From Treponema sp. (lineage in GTDB: Bacteria > Spirochaetota > Spirochaetia > Treponematales > Treponemataceae): a stretch of DNA of 10,028 bases. The position numbers were made by a program, and so were the translations under genes. This document shows positions 1-6,451 of the stretch, piece by piece. The stretch covers positions 1-10,028 of the forward strand of contig JAFLSP010000060.1 in NCBI GenBank assembly GCA_022510885.1. The letters run 5' to 3'. Within the stretch, counting starts at the first letter, position 1, and each line of letters starts with the position of its first letter. The notes below the pieces were generated by a model. The model was not told where the DNA came from. It ran no database searches and was given only the letters and a program-made list of their open reading frames with translations.

Positions 1-44
1 GGATTTATCCTTACTGTAATTTTGCCCCGCCACGCAAGTCTCCC

Positions 45-1382
45 CTAGCCCAGTTTTCGCGCCAAATCACGCGCGACCTGCACGAACGCCGGCTCCAGCA
101 GGCGGGGGAAGCGCGCGGCGAGGTCGTCAAGCGCGCGGAGGATGCTTTCCGCGCCGTCCGTGCCGCCGAGGACAATCTCGCAGTAGCCTTTCTCGCGCTC
201 CTGCTTTGCGGCGGTGTTGTGAATTTGGTGGATATATAGTATAGAAGTGTTTGATGCAAGGGATTCGAGCTGCGCGTCGTCGAGGAGCGGCATCTTGAGG
301 TTGCAGACCAGCTTCTGCGCGCGCGTGTCGAGCGGTTCGGCGCGGGCGGCGCGGAAGAGCATTTCGTACAGGGGAATGCCGAGGCTCGCGGCGTAGGTCT
401 CGCTCATGCCGGAAAGCCGCGGGTTTATCTCGATGACGTGCCATTTCCCGTCGCTGTAGGCAAGGTCTACCTGCGCCACTCCCTCCAGGCGGAGGTCGCG
501 GGCAAGGCGCGTGAGCATCGCCTTGAGCGCGGGAACGTCGTACTGCCCGCCCGTGACCGGCCCGATTTTGACGCTCTGCTTGGGGCTGGTGATGCCGTAG
601 CGGTTGACCGAAAAGAGGAACGGGTCGAGCACGGCATAGGTGCCGTTCCGACCGTAGATTTCCGTGCCGAACTGCTCGCCGCTCAGGTAGGTTTCGATGA
701 TGCGGTCGGAGCGGGTGCGCCCCGAGCGGAGATAATGCAGCGCCTGCGGGTAGGTCGTCGCCACTTCCATGCCGTAGGAACTGAGGCCGGTCGTGTCCTT
801 GATGACGACGGGATAGGGCATCCGTTCGAGCCGGCGCAGCAGATATGCCTTGTAGACGTTTGATGTTACCGCAGGGTGGCTGCGCTCGCACCAGAACTGC
901 TGCCAGTCGAAATGCAGCGCCTCTGCCACGGGAACGCCGCGCGCACGGAGCATGAGGTGCGTGCGCCACTTGTCGTAGCAGTCGAGCGCGACGGCGGCGG
1001 GATGGCAGACGGCATCGATGCCGCGCGCGCGCAGTTCCTCGGCGACCATCGCGTCCTGCACGGGAAGCCAGTCAAACGGCGGCACCCAGAACGTGGCGGC
1101 GATGGCGAGGTCGGGCTTGAGCGCGGCAATCTCCTGCGCGAGCGCGGCGGGCGTGTCCGAGCGCAGCAGCACCGTGCGGACGGGCAAAGGGTCCTCCGCA
1201 AGCGCGTTCCCCTCCCGGTCGGCAAGGAAACTTGCGGGCAGCTGCGTGGCGACGATGAATCGGTCCTGCGGGTGCAAGGCGCAGAACGCTTCCCATGCCG
1301 CCGCGCGGCGCGGGAAAGCGCGCTCCCGCACGGCATCCCCGTCAAAACGGCTCGCGTTCGTGCTGTAAAAAACGACGGTCAT
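45..1382 (-). CDS. ATP-grasp domain ligase-like protein, substrate unknown
   Basis: The 445-residue product looks like a cytosolic ATP-grasp enzyme, a family that joins a carboxylate to an amine or other nucleophile through an acyl-phosphate, as in D-Ala-D-Ala ligase and CarB. A variable N-terminal half (about 1-130) precedes the ATP-grasp region. There PVVIK carries the likely nucleotide-binding Lys195, followed by the flexible loop GLSSYGM (199-205), IIETYLSGEQFGTEI (228-242), and VAQVD (302-306) with VIEINPRLSG (316-325). D306, E318 and N320 are the expected Mg-ATP ligands. The C-terminal 90 residues are unassigned. The ATG is chosen because AGGGG lies about seven bases upstream, overlapping the stop of the upstream gene. 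There are no signal peptide or membrane segments. The gene sits 10 bases behind the exported-protein gene at 1393-2016, so the two are probably co-transcribed. Residues 378-389 use AT-rich rare codons (ATA, CTA) unlike the rest. The fold is near certain; the substrate cannot be told from the sequence. Confidence 0.88.
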   Translation of the reverse strand: MTVVFYSTNASRFDGDAVRERAFPRRAAAWEAFCALHPQDRFIVATQLPASFLADREGNALAEDPLPVRTVLLRSDTPAALAQEIAALKPDLAIAATFWVPPFDWLPVQDAMVAEELRARGIDAVCHPAAVALDCYDKWRTHLMLRARGVPVAEALHFDWQQFWCERSHPAVTSNVYKAYLLRRLERMPYPVVIKDTTGLSSYGMEVATTYPQALHYLRSGRTRSDRIIETYLSGEQFGTEIYGRNGTYAVLDPFLFSVNRYGITSPKQSVKIGPVTGGQYDVPALKAMLTRLARDLRLEGVAQVDLAYSDGKWHVIEINPRLSGMSETYAASLGIPLYEMLFRAARAEPLDTRAQKLVCNLKMPLLDDAQLESLASNTSILYIHQIHNTAAKQEREKGYCEIVLGGTDGAESILRALDDLAARFPRLLEPAFVQVARDLARKLG

Positions 1383-1392
1383 CCGCGCGCCC

Positions 1393-2016
1393 CTAGCGGA
1401 GGCGGTACGTTACGCCCGCGCTCAGCGCGAAGCCATCTGCCGAGCCGAACGGCAGCGTCCACACAATCTCTGCGACCATGCCAACTTGCTCGGTCACGTT
1501 GAGCGTGAGACCGATACCGGTGTCCACGCCGAACGTCAGCAACGAGCCAAGGCTCTCTTCCAAGGGAACTTGCACCGGCAGCTCGACCCCCAAAAGGACG
1601 TGCGGAACGAGTACCTGCGTCCTGTCCCCGAAGCGCGCGTCCCCAAAGAACAGATGCCACACGGCGCTCACGCGCGGAATGAAGGCAAGGAGCATTGTGT
1701 CCAGCGATTCGCCGTCCGCATCCACGGCGAGCGAGCCACACCCGATGCCCAGCCCAGCCTCAATGCCAAGGCCTTTCAGAAAGAAGTTGTCGCTGTCCGG
1801 GGCGGGCATGATGCCGACCGTCGGGTTGAGCGCGAAGCGGGCCGCATAATCATCCCACGCCCATCTCCCCAAGAAGCCGGCCTTGTCAATATCGAACTGC
1901 GCGTAGCGGCACTCGAAGCCGAGCGTACCTTTGAGATATATTCCTGCGTCCTGTGCATACGCTGCGGCGGAACAGAGCACGGCGGCAAGCAGCGCGAGCA
2001 AACGTTTTTGGTGCAT
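1393..2016 (-). CDS. Exported protein, probable small outer-membrane beta-barrel
   Basis: I recognise no named family. The 207-residue product starts with a clear signal peptide: basic MHQKR, a hydrophobic core through residue 18, and a likely signal peptidase I site after AYA (residue 21). The mature part is rich in glycine and in alternating hydrophobic/polar stretches separated by short Asp/Asn/Gly turns, such as LKGLGIEAGLGIGCG, QVLVPHVLLGVELPVQV and the last strand FALSAGVTYRLR. This is the look of a short porin-like barrel. It ends in Arg rather than the usual terminal aromatic. Cys15 is preceded by Leu, which makes a lipoprotein signal unlikely. A start at 2046 is possible in frame, but it would lie upstream of the -10 box (2023-2028) and would bury the signal peptide behind ten residues, so 2016 is preferred. 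The ATP-grasp gene follows after 10 bases. That it is exported is fairly sure; the barrel is an inference. Confidence 0.7.
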   Translation of the reverse strand: MHQKRLLALLAAVLCSAAAYAQDAGIYLKGTLGFECRYAQFDIDKAGFLGRWAWDDYAARFALNPTVGIMPAPDSDNFFLKGLGIEAGLGIGCGSLAVDADGESLDTMLLAFIPRVSAVWHLFFGDARFGDRTQVLVPHVLLGVELPVQVPLEESLGSLLTFGVDTGIGLTLNVTEQVGMVAEIVWTLPFGSADGFALSAGVTYRLR

Positions 2017-2022
2017 AGGCTC

Positions 2023-2050
2023 ATTATAGCATGATTTTCCGCGCATGCAA
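2023..2050 (-). promoter_or_regulatory. Promoter of the minus-strand operon, apparently leaderless
   Basis: On the minus strand TTGCAT (2050-2045) is followed after 16 bases by a perfect TATAAT (2028-2023). Counting seven bases past the last T of the -10 puts +1 at 2016, the A of the proposed ATG. No Shine-Dalgarno fits between the -10 box and the ATG. The -10 is strong and the -35 matches the consensus at only three positions. Confidence 0.6.
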
Positions 2051-2108
2051 GCGGGGGCGGAAACACGGATAAACCGGGAGGCGTCCTGCGCGCAGCGGCA
2101 TTTCGCGC

Positions 2109-2137
2109 TTGCAAAATCGTTCCGTTCCGCTTACAAT
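2109..2137 (+). promoter_or_regulatory. Promoter of the rsgA-mutS2 operon, apparently leaderless
   Basis: TTGCAA (2109-2114), a 17-base spacer and TACAAT (2132-2137) form a sigma70-type promoter. The predicted +1 is 2144, the A of the rsgA ATG, and no purine-rich Shine-Dalgarno precedes that ATG. The layout mirrors the divergent promoter for the minus-strand operon: a CTTGCA core at the -35 and exactly six bases between -10 and ATG. The rest of the 127-base divergent region shows nothing else I can name. Confidence 0.58.
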
Positions 2138-2143
2138 AAAATC

Positions 2144-3145
2144 ATGCTGCGATTACAGGGAACGGTCTTGCGCGGAAGCAACAACGTCTTTGAGGTGGAG
2201 TGCGACGGCACGGAAGAGCCGCCGGACGGGAGTCCGGGGGCGGACGTGCGGCAGTGTACGCTCAAGAGCAAGCGGCTCAAACTTGACGAGCGGCAGTACA
2301 ATCCCCTCGCGCCGGGAGACCGCGTGGAGGTGGAGTGCGGTGAGGAGCGGGACGGCAAGGGGCAGATTACCGCCCTCCTCCCGCGCAAAAACGCCTTTAT
2401 CCGCTGGAACGTCAAGGGGCGCGCCCCGCAGCTGCTCGCGGCGAACATCGACAACCTGTTCTTGGTGACGACTCCCGACGAACCGCCGTTCCGCGCGCGC
2501 TTCATCGACCGCGAGCTTGCGCAGGCGGAATGCCAGCACATCGAGCCGGTCATCCTCGTGAACAAGTACGACCTGCCCGCCGCGCAGGACGACGACTTTC
2601 AGAACCGGCTTTCGATTTGGGAGGAGCTCGGCTACCGCGTCATCCGCGCGTCGGCGCACAGCGGCGAGGGCATGACGGAGCTTGCGGAGCTGATGCTCGG
2701 CAAGCTGAGCGCGTTCGTCGGGCAGTCGGGCGTGGGGAAATCAAGCCTGATAAACGTGCTCGACAGCAGCTGCGTGCTCAAGACGGGGAGCCTTTCGTGC
2801 AAGTACGGGCGCGGCACGCACACCACCACCAAAGGCTCGCTCATGCACCTCCATATCAACGAATCGCTCGTGGGCGGGCTGCTCAACGCAACTGCCGACA
2901 TCATCGACACGCCGGGCGTGCGCCGTTTCGTCCTGCACGGCATTCCCGCGCAGGATTTGGCGCTGTACTTCCGCGAGATGCGCGCGCTCGTGGGGCAGTG
3001 CACCTACGGCATGAAATGCACGCACACCGCCGAGAACGGCTGCAAGATTCTGGAAGGCATGTACGGGGGCGCAATCAGCGAGGAACGCTATGACAGCTGG
3101 CGGCGCATCAGCGAGGAAATCCGCACGGGGAACTGGAGCGACTAG
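2144..3145 (+). CDS. rsgA: Ribosome small subunit-dependent GTPase RsgA (YjeQ/EngC)
   Basis: RsgA is a cytosolic GTPase that binds immature 30S subunits late in assembly and leaves on GTP hydrolysis. The 333-residue product has the family order: an N-terminal OB-fold (about 1-85, starting LRLQGTVLRG), a circularly permuted GTPase, then a zinc domain. The G motifs appear in permuted order: G4 NKYD (140-143), G5 SAHSGEG, G1 GQSGVGKSS (193-201), a G2-like GRGTHTTT, and G3 DTPG (255-258). The zinc ligands are C286, C292, H294 and C300 in the C-x5-C-x-H-x5-C pattern. Length is between the E. coli and B. subtilis proteins. The reading frame stays open upstream to an ATG at 2045, but that extension would include the promoter and the -10 box, so 2144 is preferred although no Shine-Dalgarno precedes it. 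The mutS2 start follows the stop by two bases, implying one transcript and translational coupling. Confidence 0.96.
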   Translation: MLRLQGTVLRGSNNVFEVECDGTEEPPDGSPGADVRQCTLKSKRLKLDERQYNPLAPGDRVEVECGEERDGKGQITALLPRKNAFIRWNVKGRAPQLLAANIDNLFLVTTPDEPPFRARFIDRELAQAECQHIEPVILVNKYDLPAAQDDDFQNRLSIWEELGYRVIRASAHSGEGMTELAELMLGKLSAFVGQSGVGKSSLINVLDSSCVLKTGSLSCKYGRGTHTTTKGSLMHLHINESLVGGLLNATADIIDTPGVRRFVLHGIPAQDLALYFREMRALVGQCTYGMKCTHTAENGCKILEGMYGGAISEERYDSWRRISEEIRTGNWSD

Positions 3146-3147
3146 CC

Positions 3148-5664
3148 GTGCACCGACAGACACTCGCCGAGCTTGCCTTCTATCAGATTCGGGACGAGGC
3201 CGCCGCGTTCTGCGCGAGCGAGGAAGGGCGGGCTGCCTTTGCCGAGCGCGAGCCGCTGACCGACGACGAGGAAATCGAGCGGCTCAAGTCCTGCGCCGCC
3301 GCCTGGACGCATATCCTGCACACGGCAAAGACAACGCCGCTTCCGCCGTGGCAGCCGATTCATGCGTTTTTGCCGCTCGCGCAGACAGACGGCGCGACGC
3401 TTGCACTGACGCAACTTGCCGCGCTCGCCGGATTTTGCCGCTCCGCGCAGAACGCTTGTGCCGTCATACAAACCGCCGCGCGGACGGCGGACATTCCGTG
3501 CCTCACCGCGCTTGCGGAAAGCATCCCGCTTGCAGAACTGACCCATGCCGAGGCGGACATCAGCCGCCTCATCGACGAAAACGGACAACTCAAGGACGTG
3601 CCCGCGCTGCGCGCCATCCGCGCAGACATTGCCGCGCTCCGTGCGGACATCTCCGCCGCGTTCAAGGCATACACGGGCGACGTTACGCTCGCCGCCGCAC
3701 TTGAATCCACCGTTCCCGCGTTCCGCGCCGGCCGCCAGTTGCTTGCCGTCCGTGCCGACCACAAGAACAAAGTCCGCGGCATCGTGCATGAGGTGAGCCA
3801 GTCGGGGCAGACGCTCTATGTTGAGCCGGAAGATGTCGTGCGCAAGCACAATGCGCTGACGGAAGCGGAATTCCGATTGCAGGCAGAAATCCGCAGACTG
3901 CTCGCCGCGCTCACCGCGTGCCTGCGCCCCCTCATTCCCGCCTTTTCCGCCGCGCTCAAAACAATGACGCTCCTTGACACGACGCTCGCCGCCGCACGGT
4001 GGGGCATGGAGAACCGCTGCACGTTCGCGCTCCCCTGCGGCAAGCTCCCGCCGCTGCTCATACAGGCGCGTCATCCGCTCCTGCGCGAGCATGCCGTTCC
4101 GATTGACATCAGATTTATGGAAGGAAAGCGCGTCCTCATCATCACCGGCCCGAATACGGGCGGAAAGACCGTCACGCTCAAGACGTTCGCCCTGCTCTGC
4201 CTGCTCAACCAGGCGGGGCTGCCCGTGCCCGCCGCAGACGGCACACGGCTTCCGCTGTTCAGCAACGTGTTCGCGGACATCGGTGACGAACAGAGCATTG
4301 AACGCTCGCTGTCCACCTTCGGCGCGCACCTAAAGCACATTGCCGCCGCGTGCGCCCACGCCGACCGCCACAGCCTCGTGCTGCTCGACGAACTGGGAAG
4401 CGGCACCGACCCGCAGGAAGGCGGCGCAATCGCCATGGCGGTGCTCGACACGCTGCTGCGCACGGGCGCGTTCCTGCTCGTCACCACGCACCACGGCATC
4501 CTCAAGAACTACGGCTACACGAACCCGCACTGCGTCAATGCCTCGGTGGAATTCGACGCGGACACGCTCGCCCCCACCTACCGTCTGCACATAGGCATTC
4601 CCGGCGAAAGCCACGCGCTCGACATCGCCCGCCGCAGCGGACTGCCCGCGGAAGTCACGGAAAAGGCCGCGTCGTATCTTGCCAGCGAGCAGGCGGACGT
4701 AAGCGCGCTCATACGGGGGCTGACCGAAAAACACGCCGAGCTTGCCGAACGCGAAGCCGCCATGAAAGCCGCACAGGACAAACTCGAACAAAAGACGCTC
4801 AAACTCGCGCAGCGGGAACTGAACCTGCGGCAGCGGGAGGCGGACATCAGGCGGCGCGAGCAGAAAGACGAATCCGCGTTCCTGCGCCATGCCCGCAGCC
4901 GGCTGGAAAACCTTGTGCGCGAACTGCGCGAGGGCGAAATCACACGCGAAAAGACGCTCGCCGTCAAGCAGCACATCGCCAACCTGAGCGAAGCGACCGC
5001 CGCCCGCGAAGCCGCGCTTGCGCAGACCGATGTCAAACTGGAAGCCGATGCCGCCGCGCTCGACCGGCGGCTTACCCAAAACGGCGCGCACGCAAGCGGC
5101 AAGAAGAAAGGCAAACGCCGCCCAAGCAATGCCGAGGCACTGGCAAACGCAGCCGTTCCCGCACGGCAGGACGACAGCAAAACCGCACGTCCTCCCCTTG
5201 CCGAAGGCGCAGAAGTGCTCATCACGTCGCGCAATATGCGCGGCACTGTCATCCGGCAGGAAAAAGACGACGCATGGCTCGTGCAAGTCGGCTCGCTGCG
5301 CATGTCTTTTAAAGAAAAAGACATTGCGCCCGCCGCGCCCGCGCCGCAGCAAAAACCGTCCGTGAGCGTGGAACTTGCCGCCGAAAACGTCCTTTTTGAC
5401 CCGGACAGCGCGGCAGAAAAACCCGTGTTCGAACTGCGGCTGCTCGGCCTGCGCGCGGAGGAGGCGATACAACGGCTCGAACGGCAGCTCGACCTGTGCG
5501 CCATGCACGGTTTCCGCGCGTTCAGCGTCATTCACGGCAAGGGCGAGGGCATCTTGCAGCAGGCGGTGCAGGACTACCTTTCCGCCTACCCCGGCGTGGA
5601 GGAATTCCACTTTGCCAGCCCCGAGGACGGCGGCACGGGCAAGACCTACGTGACGCTCGCATAA
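3148..5664 (+). CDS. mutS2: MutS2 family ATPase with C-terminal Smr domain
   Basis: MutS2 proteins are MutS-like ATPases without the mismatch-recognition domain. Roles described for the family are limiting recombination and, in B. subtilis, acting on collided ribosomes. The 838 residues match the usual length (about 780-850). A MutS core/lever region fills about 1-320. The ATPase has Walker A GPNTGGKT (334-341) and Walker B LLDELGSGTDP (412-422). A highly charged coiled coil spans about 521-650, then a basic KKKGKRRP (652-659), a KOW-like segment (about 682-727) and the Smr domain (about 760-838) with HGKGEG (796-801). The Smr entry motif, usually LDLRG or LDLHG, reads LRLLG (763-767). The GTG start is set by GGAG nine bases upstream and by its two-base distance from the rsgA stop. 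No terminator is evident after the stop; the tRNA promoter begins 29 bases on. TTA and TCA codons appear absent up to about base 5610 and CTA occurs once (4330-4332). Confidence 0.95.
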   Translation: MHRQTLAELAFYQIRDEAAAFCASEEGRAAFAEREPLTDDEEIERLKSCAAAWTHILHTAKTTPLPPWQPIHAFLPLAQTDGATLALTQLAALAGFCRSAQNACAVIQTAARTADIPCLTALAESIPLAELTHAEADISRLIDENGQLKDVPALRAIRADIAALRADISAAFKAYTGDVTLAAALESTVPAFRAGRQLLAVRADHKNKVRGIVHEVSQSGQTLYVEPEDVVRKHNALTEAEFRLQAEIRRLLAALTACLRPLIPAFSAALKTMTLLDTTLAAARWGMENRCTFALPCGKLPPLLIQARHPLLREHAVPIDIRFMEGKRVLIITGPNTGGKTVTLKTFALLCLLNQAGLPVPAADGTRLPLFSNVFADIGDEQSIERSLSTFGAHLKHIAAACAHADRHSLVLLDELGSGTDPQEGGAIAMAVLDTLLRTGAFLLVTTHHGILKNYGYTNPHCVNASVEFDADTLAPTYRLHIGIPGESHALDIARRSGLPAEVTEKAASYLASEQADVSALIRGLTEKHAELAEREAAMKAAQDKLEQKTLKLAQRELNLRQREADIRRREQKDESAFLRHARSRLENLVRELREGEITREKTLAVKQHIANLSEATAAREAALAQTDVKLEADAAALDRRLTQNGAHASGKKKGKRRPSNAEALANAAVPARQDDSKTARPPLAEGAEVLITSRNMRGTVIRQEKDDAWLVQVGSLRMSFKEKDIAPAAPAPQQKPSVSVELAAENVLFDPDSAAEKPVFELRLLGLRAEEAIQRLERQLDLCAMHGFRAFSVIHGKGEGILQQAVQDYLSAYPGVEEFHFASPEDGGTGKTYVTLA

Positions 5665-5692
5665 TTTTTTATAATTTTCACACCCCGTCTGC

Positions 5693-5722
5693 TTGACACG
5701 AGCCGCCGATGTCTGCTATGAT
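5693..5722 (+). promoter_or_regulatory. Promoter of the tRNA-His-Arg-Lys-Leu cluster
   Basis: A consensus -35 TTGACA (5693-5698) is followed after 18 bases by TATGAT (5717-5722), which predicts a start near 5729, about 12 bases before tRNA-His. No equally good promoter appears before the other three tRNAs, so this one probably drives all four. Confidence 0.8.
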
Positions 5723-5740
5723 AGCGACTGTCAGTTACAT

Positions 5741-5813
5741 GGTGTCTGTAGCTCAGCGGTAGAGTTCCAGATTGTGGATCTGGCTGTCGTGGGTTCGAGA
5801 CCCACCAGACACC
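5741..5813 (+). tRNA. tRNA-His (GTG)
   Basis: The cloverleaf is complete. The anticodon stem CCAGA/TCTGG holds loop TTGTGGA with GTG at 5774-5776, and the T arm is GTGGG-TTCGAGA-CCCAC. The encoded extra G at position -1 (5741) faces C73 (5813), the identity pair of bacterial tRNA-His. The acceptor pairs GTGTCTG with CAGACAC. The next bases are CTC, so CCA must be added after transcription. It decodes CAC and CAU. Confidence 0.97.
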
Positions 5814-5847
5814 CTCCCGCTCTGCTGGGGCGAGTAACCGAAAGAAT

Positions 5848-5921
5848 GCGTTCGTAGCTCAACTGGATAGAGCAACGGACTTCGAATCCGTAGGTTGCAC
5901 GTTCGAGACGTGTCGGACGCA
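5848..5921 (+). tRNA. tRNA-Arg (TCG)
   Basis: The acceptor GCGTTCG pairs with CGGACGC (5914-5920) including one G-T pair, with discriminator A5921. The anticodon stem ACGGA/TCCGT holds loop CTTCGAA with TCG at 5882-5884, and the T arm is GCACG-TTCGAGA-CGTGT. No CCA is encoded. The anticodon reads CGA and possibly CGG; most bacteria read CGA with an inosine-modified ACG tRNA instead. Confidence 0.96.
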
Positions 5922-5965
5922 AAGTTGGACGGAGTTATACTGACGGTCGCAAGACCATCCATCAC

Positions 5966-6038
5966 GGGCGACTAGCTCAGCTGGTAGAGCAACAGACTCT
6001 TAATCTGTGGGTCCGGGGTTCGATCCCCCGGTCGCTCA
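5966..6038 (+). tRNA. tRNA-Lys (CTT)
   Basis: The acceptor GGGCGAC pairs with GTCGCTC (6031-6037, one G-T pair), with discriminator A6038. The anticodon stem ACAGA/TCTGT holds loop CTCTTAA with CTT at 5999-6001. The T arm is CGGGG-TTCGATC-CCCCG. No CCA is encoded. It reads AAG only, so a TTT partner should exist elsewhere. A small GGTC-GCAA-GACC hairpin lies in the spacer upstream (5945-5956) and may be a processing signal. Confidence 0.97.
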
Positions 6039-6096
6039 AGAATCGGACAAGAACCGAACGTACCGTTCCCTCGGTTCGCCGCTGCCGATACGACAC

Positions 6097-6176
6097 GCGA
6101 GAGTGGTGAAATTGGCATACACGCTAGATTTAGGTTCTAGTGCTTCGGCGTAAGGGTTCAAGTCCCTTCTCTCGCA
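6097..6176 (+). tRNA. tRNA-Leu (TAG)
   Basis: This is a class II tRNA with a long variable arm (TGC-TTCG-GCG, near 6141-6150). The acceptor GCGAGAG pairs with CTCTCGC (6169-6175), discriminator A6176. The anticodon stem CTAGA/TCTAG holds TAG at 6131-6133, and the T arm is AAGGG-TTCAAGT-CCCTT. No CCA is encoded. It decodes CUA and probably other CUN codons. It is the last gene of the cluster. No clear hairpin terminator follows, only T-rich sequence (6180-6240). Confidence 0.97.
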
Positions 6177-6409
6177 GAGTTTTCTCCTTAAACCACATAC
6201 GTTTTCTTTCACGAGCAATTCTGATTTTATCTCTTTTTTTCATACAAGAAATAACGGTTTGTCGGTTTGTCCTGTACAGGGCTTCAAGATGAAACTCGGT
6301 CGCCGTAACGCAAAAAGAGGGCGAGACTCACGGCATCAAGGAGTCTAACGGAACGCAACGGCATCCGCCTGCCTTGCCGTCGTTGTGGATAAAACACCGC
6401 GTCACCCCC
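6177..6409 (+). other. Non-coding stretch with repeat, palindrome and possible hairpins
   Basis: No credible gene lies between tRNA-Leu and the tRNA-Gly promoter. The first 64 bases are T-rich and may end the upstream transcript. Next come a tandem octamer CGGTTTGT (6255-6262 and 6263-6270) and, directly after it, the perfect palindrome CCTGTACAGG (6271-6280). Two possible stem-loops follow: AGACTC/GAGTCT (6324-6329 with 6341-6346) and ACGGCA/TGCCGT (about 6358-6380). ACGGCATC occurs in both (6330-6337, 6358-6365). This could be operator sites, a small RNA or a decayed gene; I cannot tell which. Confidence 0.25.
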
Positions 6410-6438
6410 TTGACATTTTTTTCATCTTTCTCCATAAT
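6410..6438 (+). promoter_or_regulatory. Promoter of the two tRNA-Gly genes
   Basis: A perfect TTGACA (6410-6415) and CATAAT (6433-6438) are separated by the ideal 17 bases, with a T-rich spacer. The predicted start is about 6445, seven bases before the first tRNA-Gly. No second promoter is visible between the two tRNA copies. Confidence 0.85.
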
Positions 6439-6451
6439 TACCTCACAACGT

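Noticed and set aside
2045..2143. Upstream ATG for rsgA
   Set aside because: The extension covers the promoter boxes, has no ribosome site, and family similarity starts at 2144.
3142..4329. 395-codon minus-strand frame opposite mutS2
   Set aside because: It is codon-aligned with mutS2, of low-complexity Arg/Gly/Ala composition with no motifs, and explained by the lack of TTA, CTA and TCA codons in mutS2.
4330..5610. 426-codon minus-strand frame opposite mutS2
   Set aside because: It has the same aligned frame as the previous one and is composed mainly of the reverse of mutS2 codons, with no domain recognisable.
5670..5675. TATAAT just after the mutS2 stop
   Set aside because: No acceptable -35 at the right distance; the TTGACA/TATGAT pair downstream is a much better promoter.
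5922..5965. Promoter-like TATACT before tRNA-Lys
   Set aside because: The hexamer 17 bases upstream has only two matches to TTGACA and lies in tRNA-Arg; the cluster promoter suffices.
5731..6218. Small minus-strand open frames across the tRNA cluster
   Set aside because: They are antisense to the tRNA genes, the sort of spurious protein often annotated there; no ribosome site, and the tRNA structures explain the sequence.
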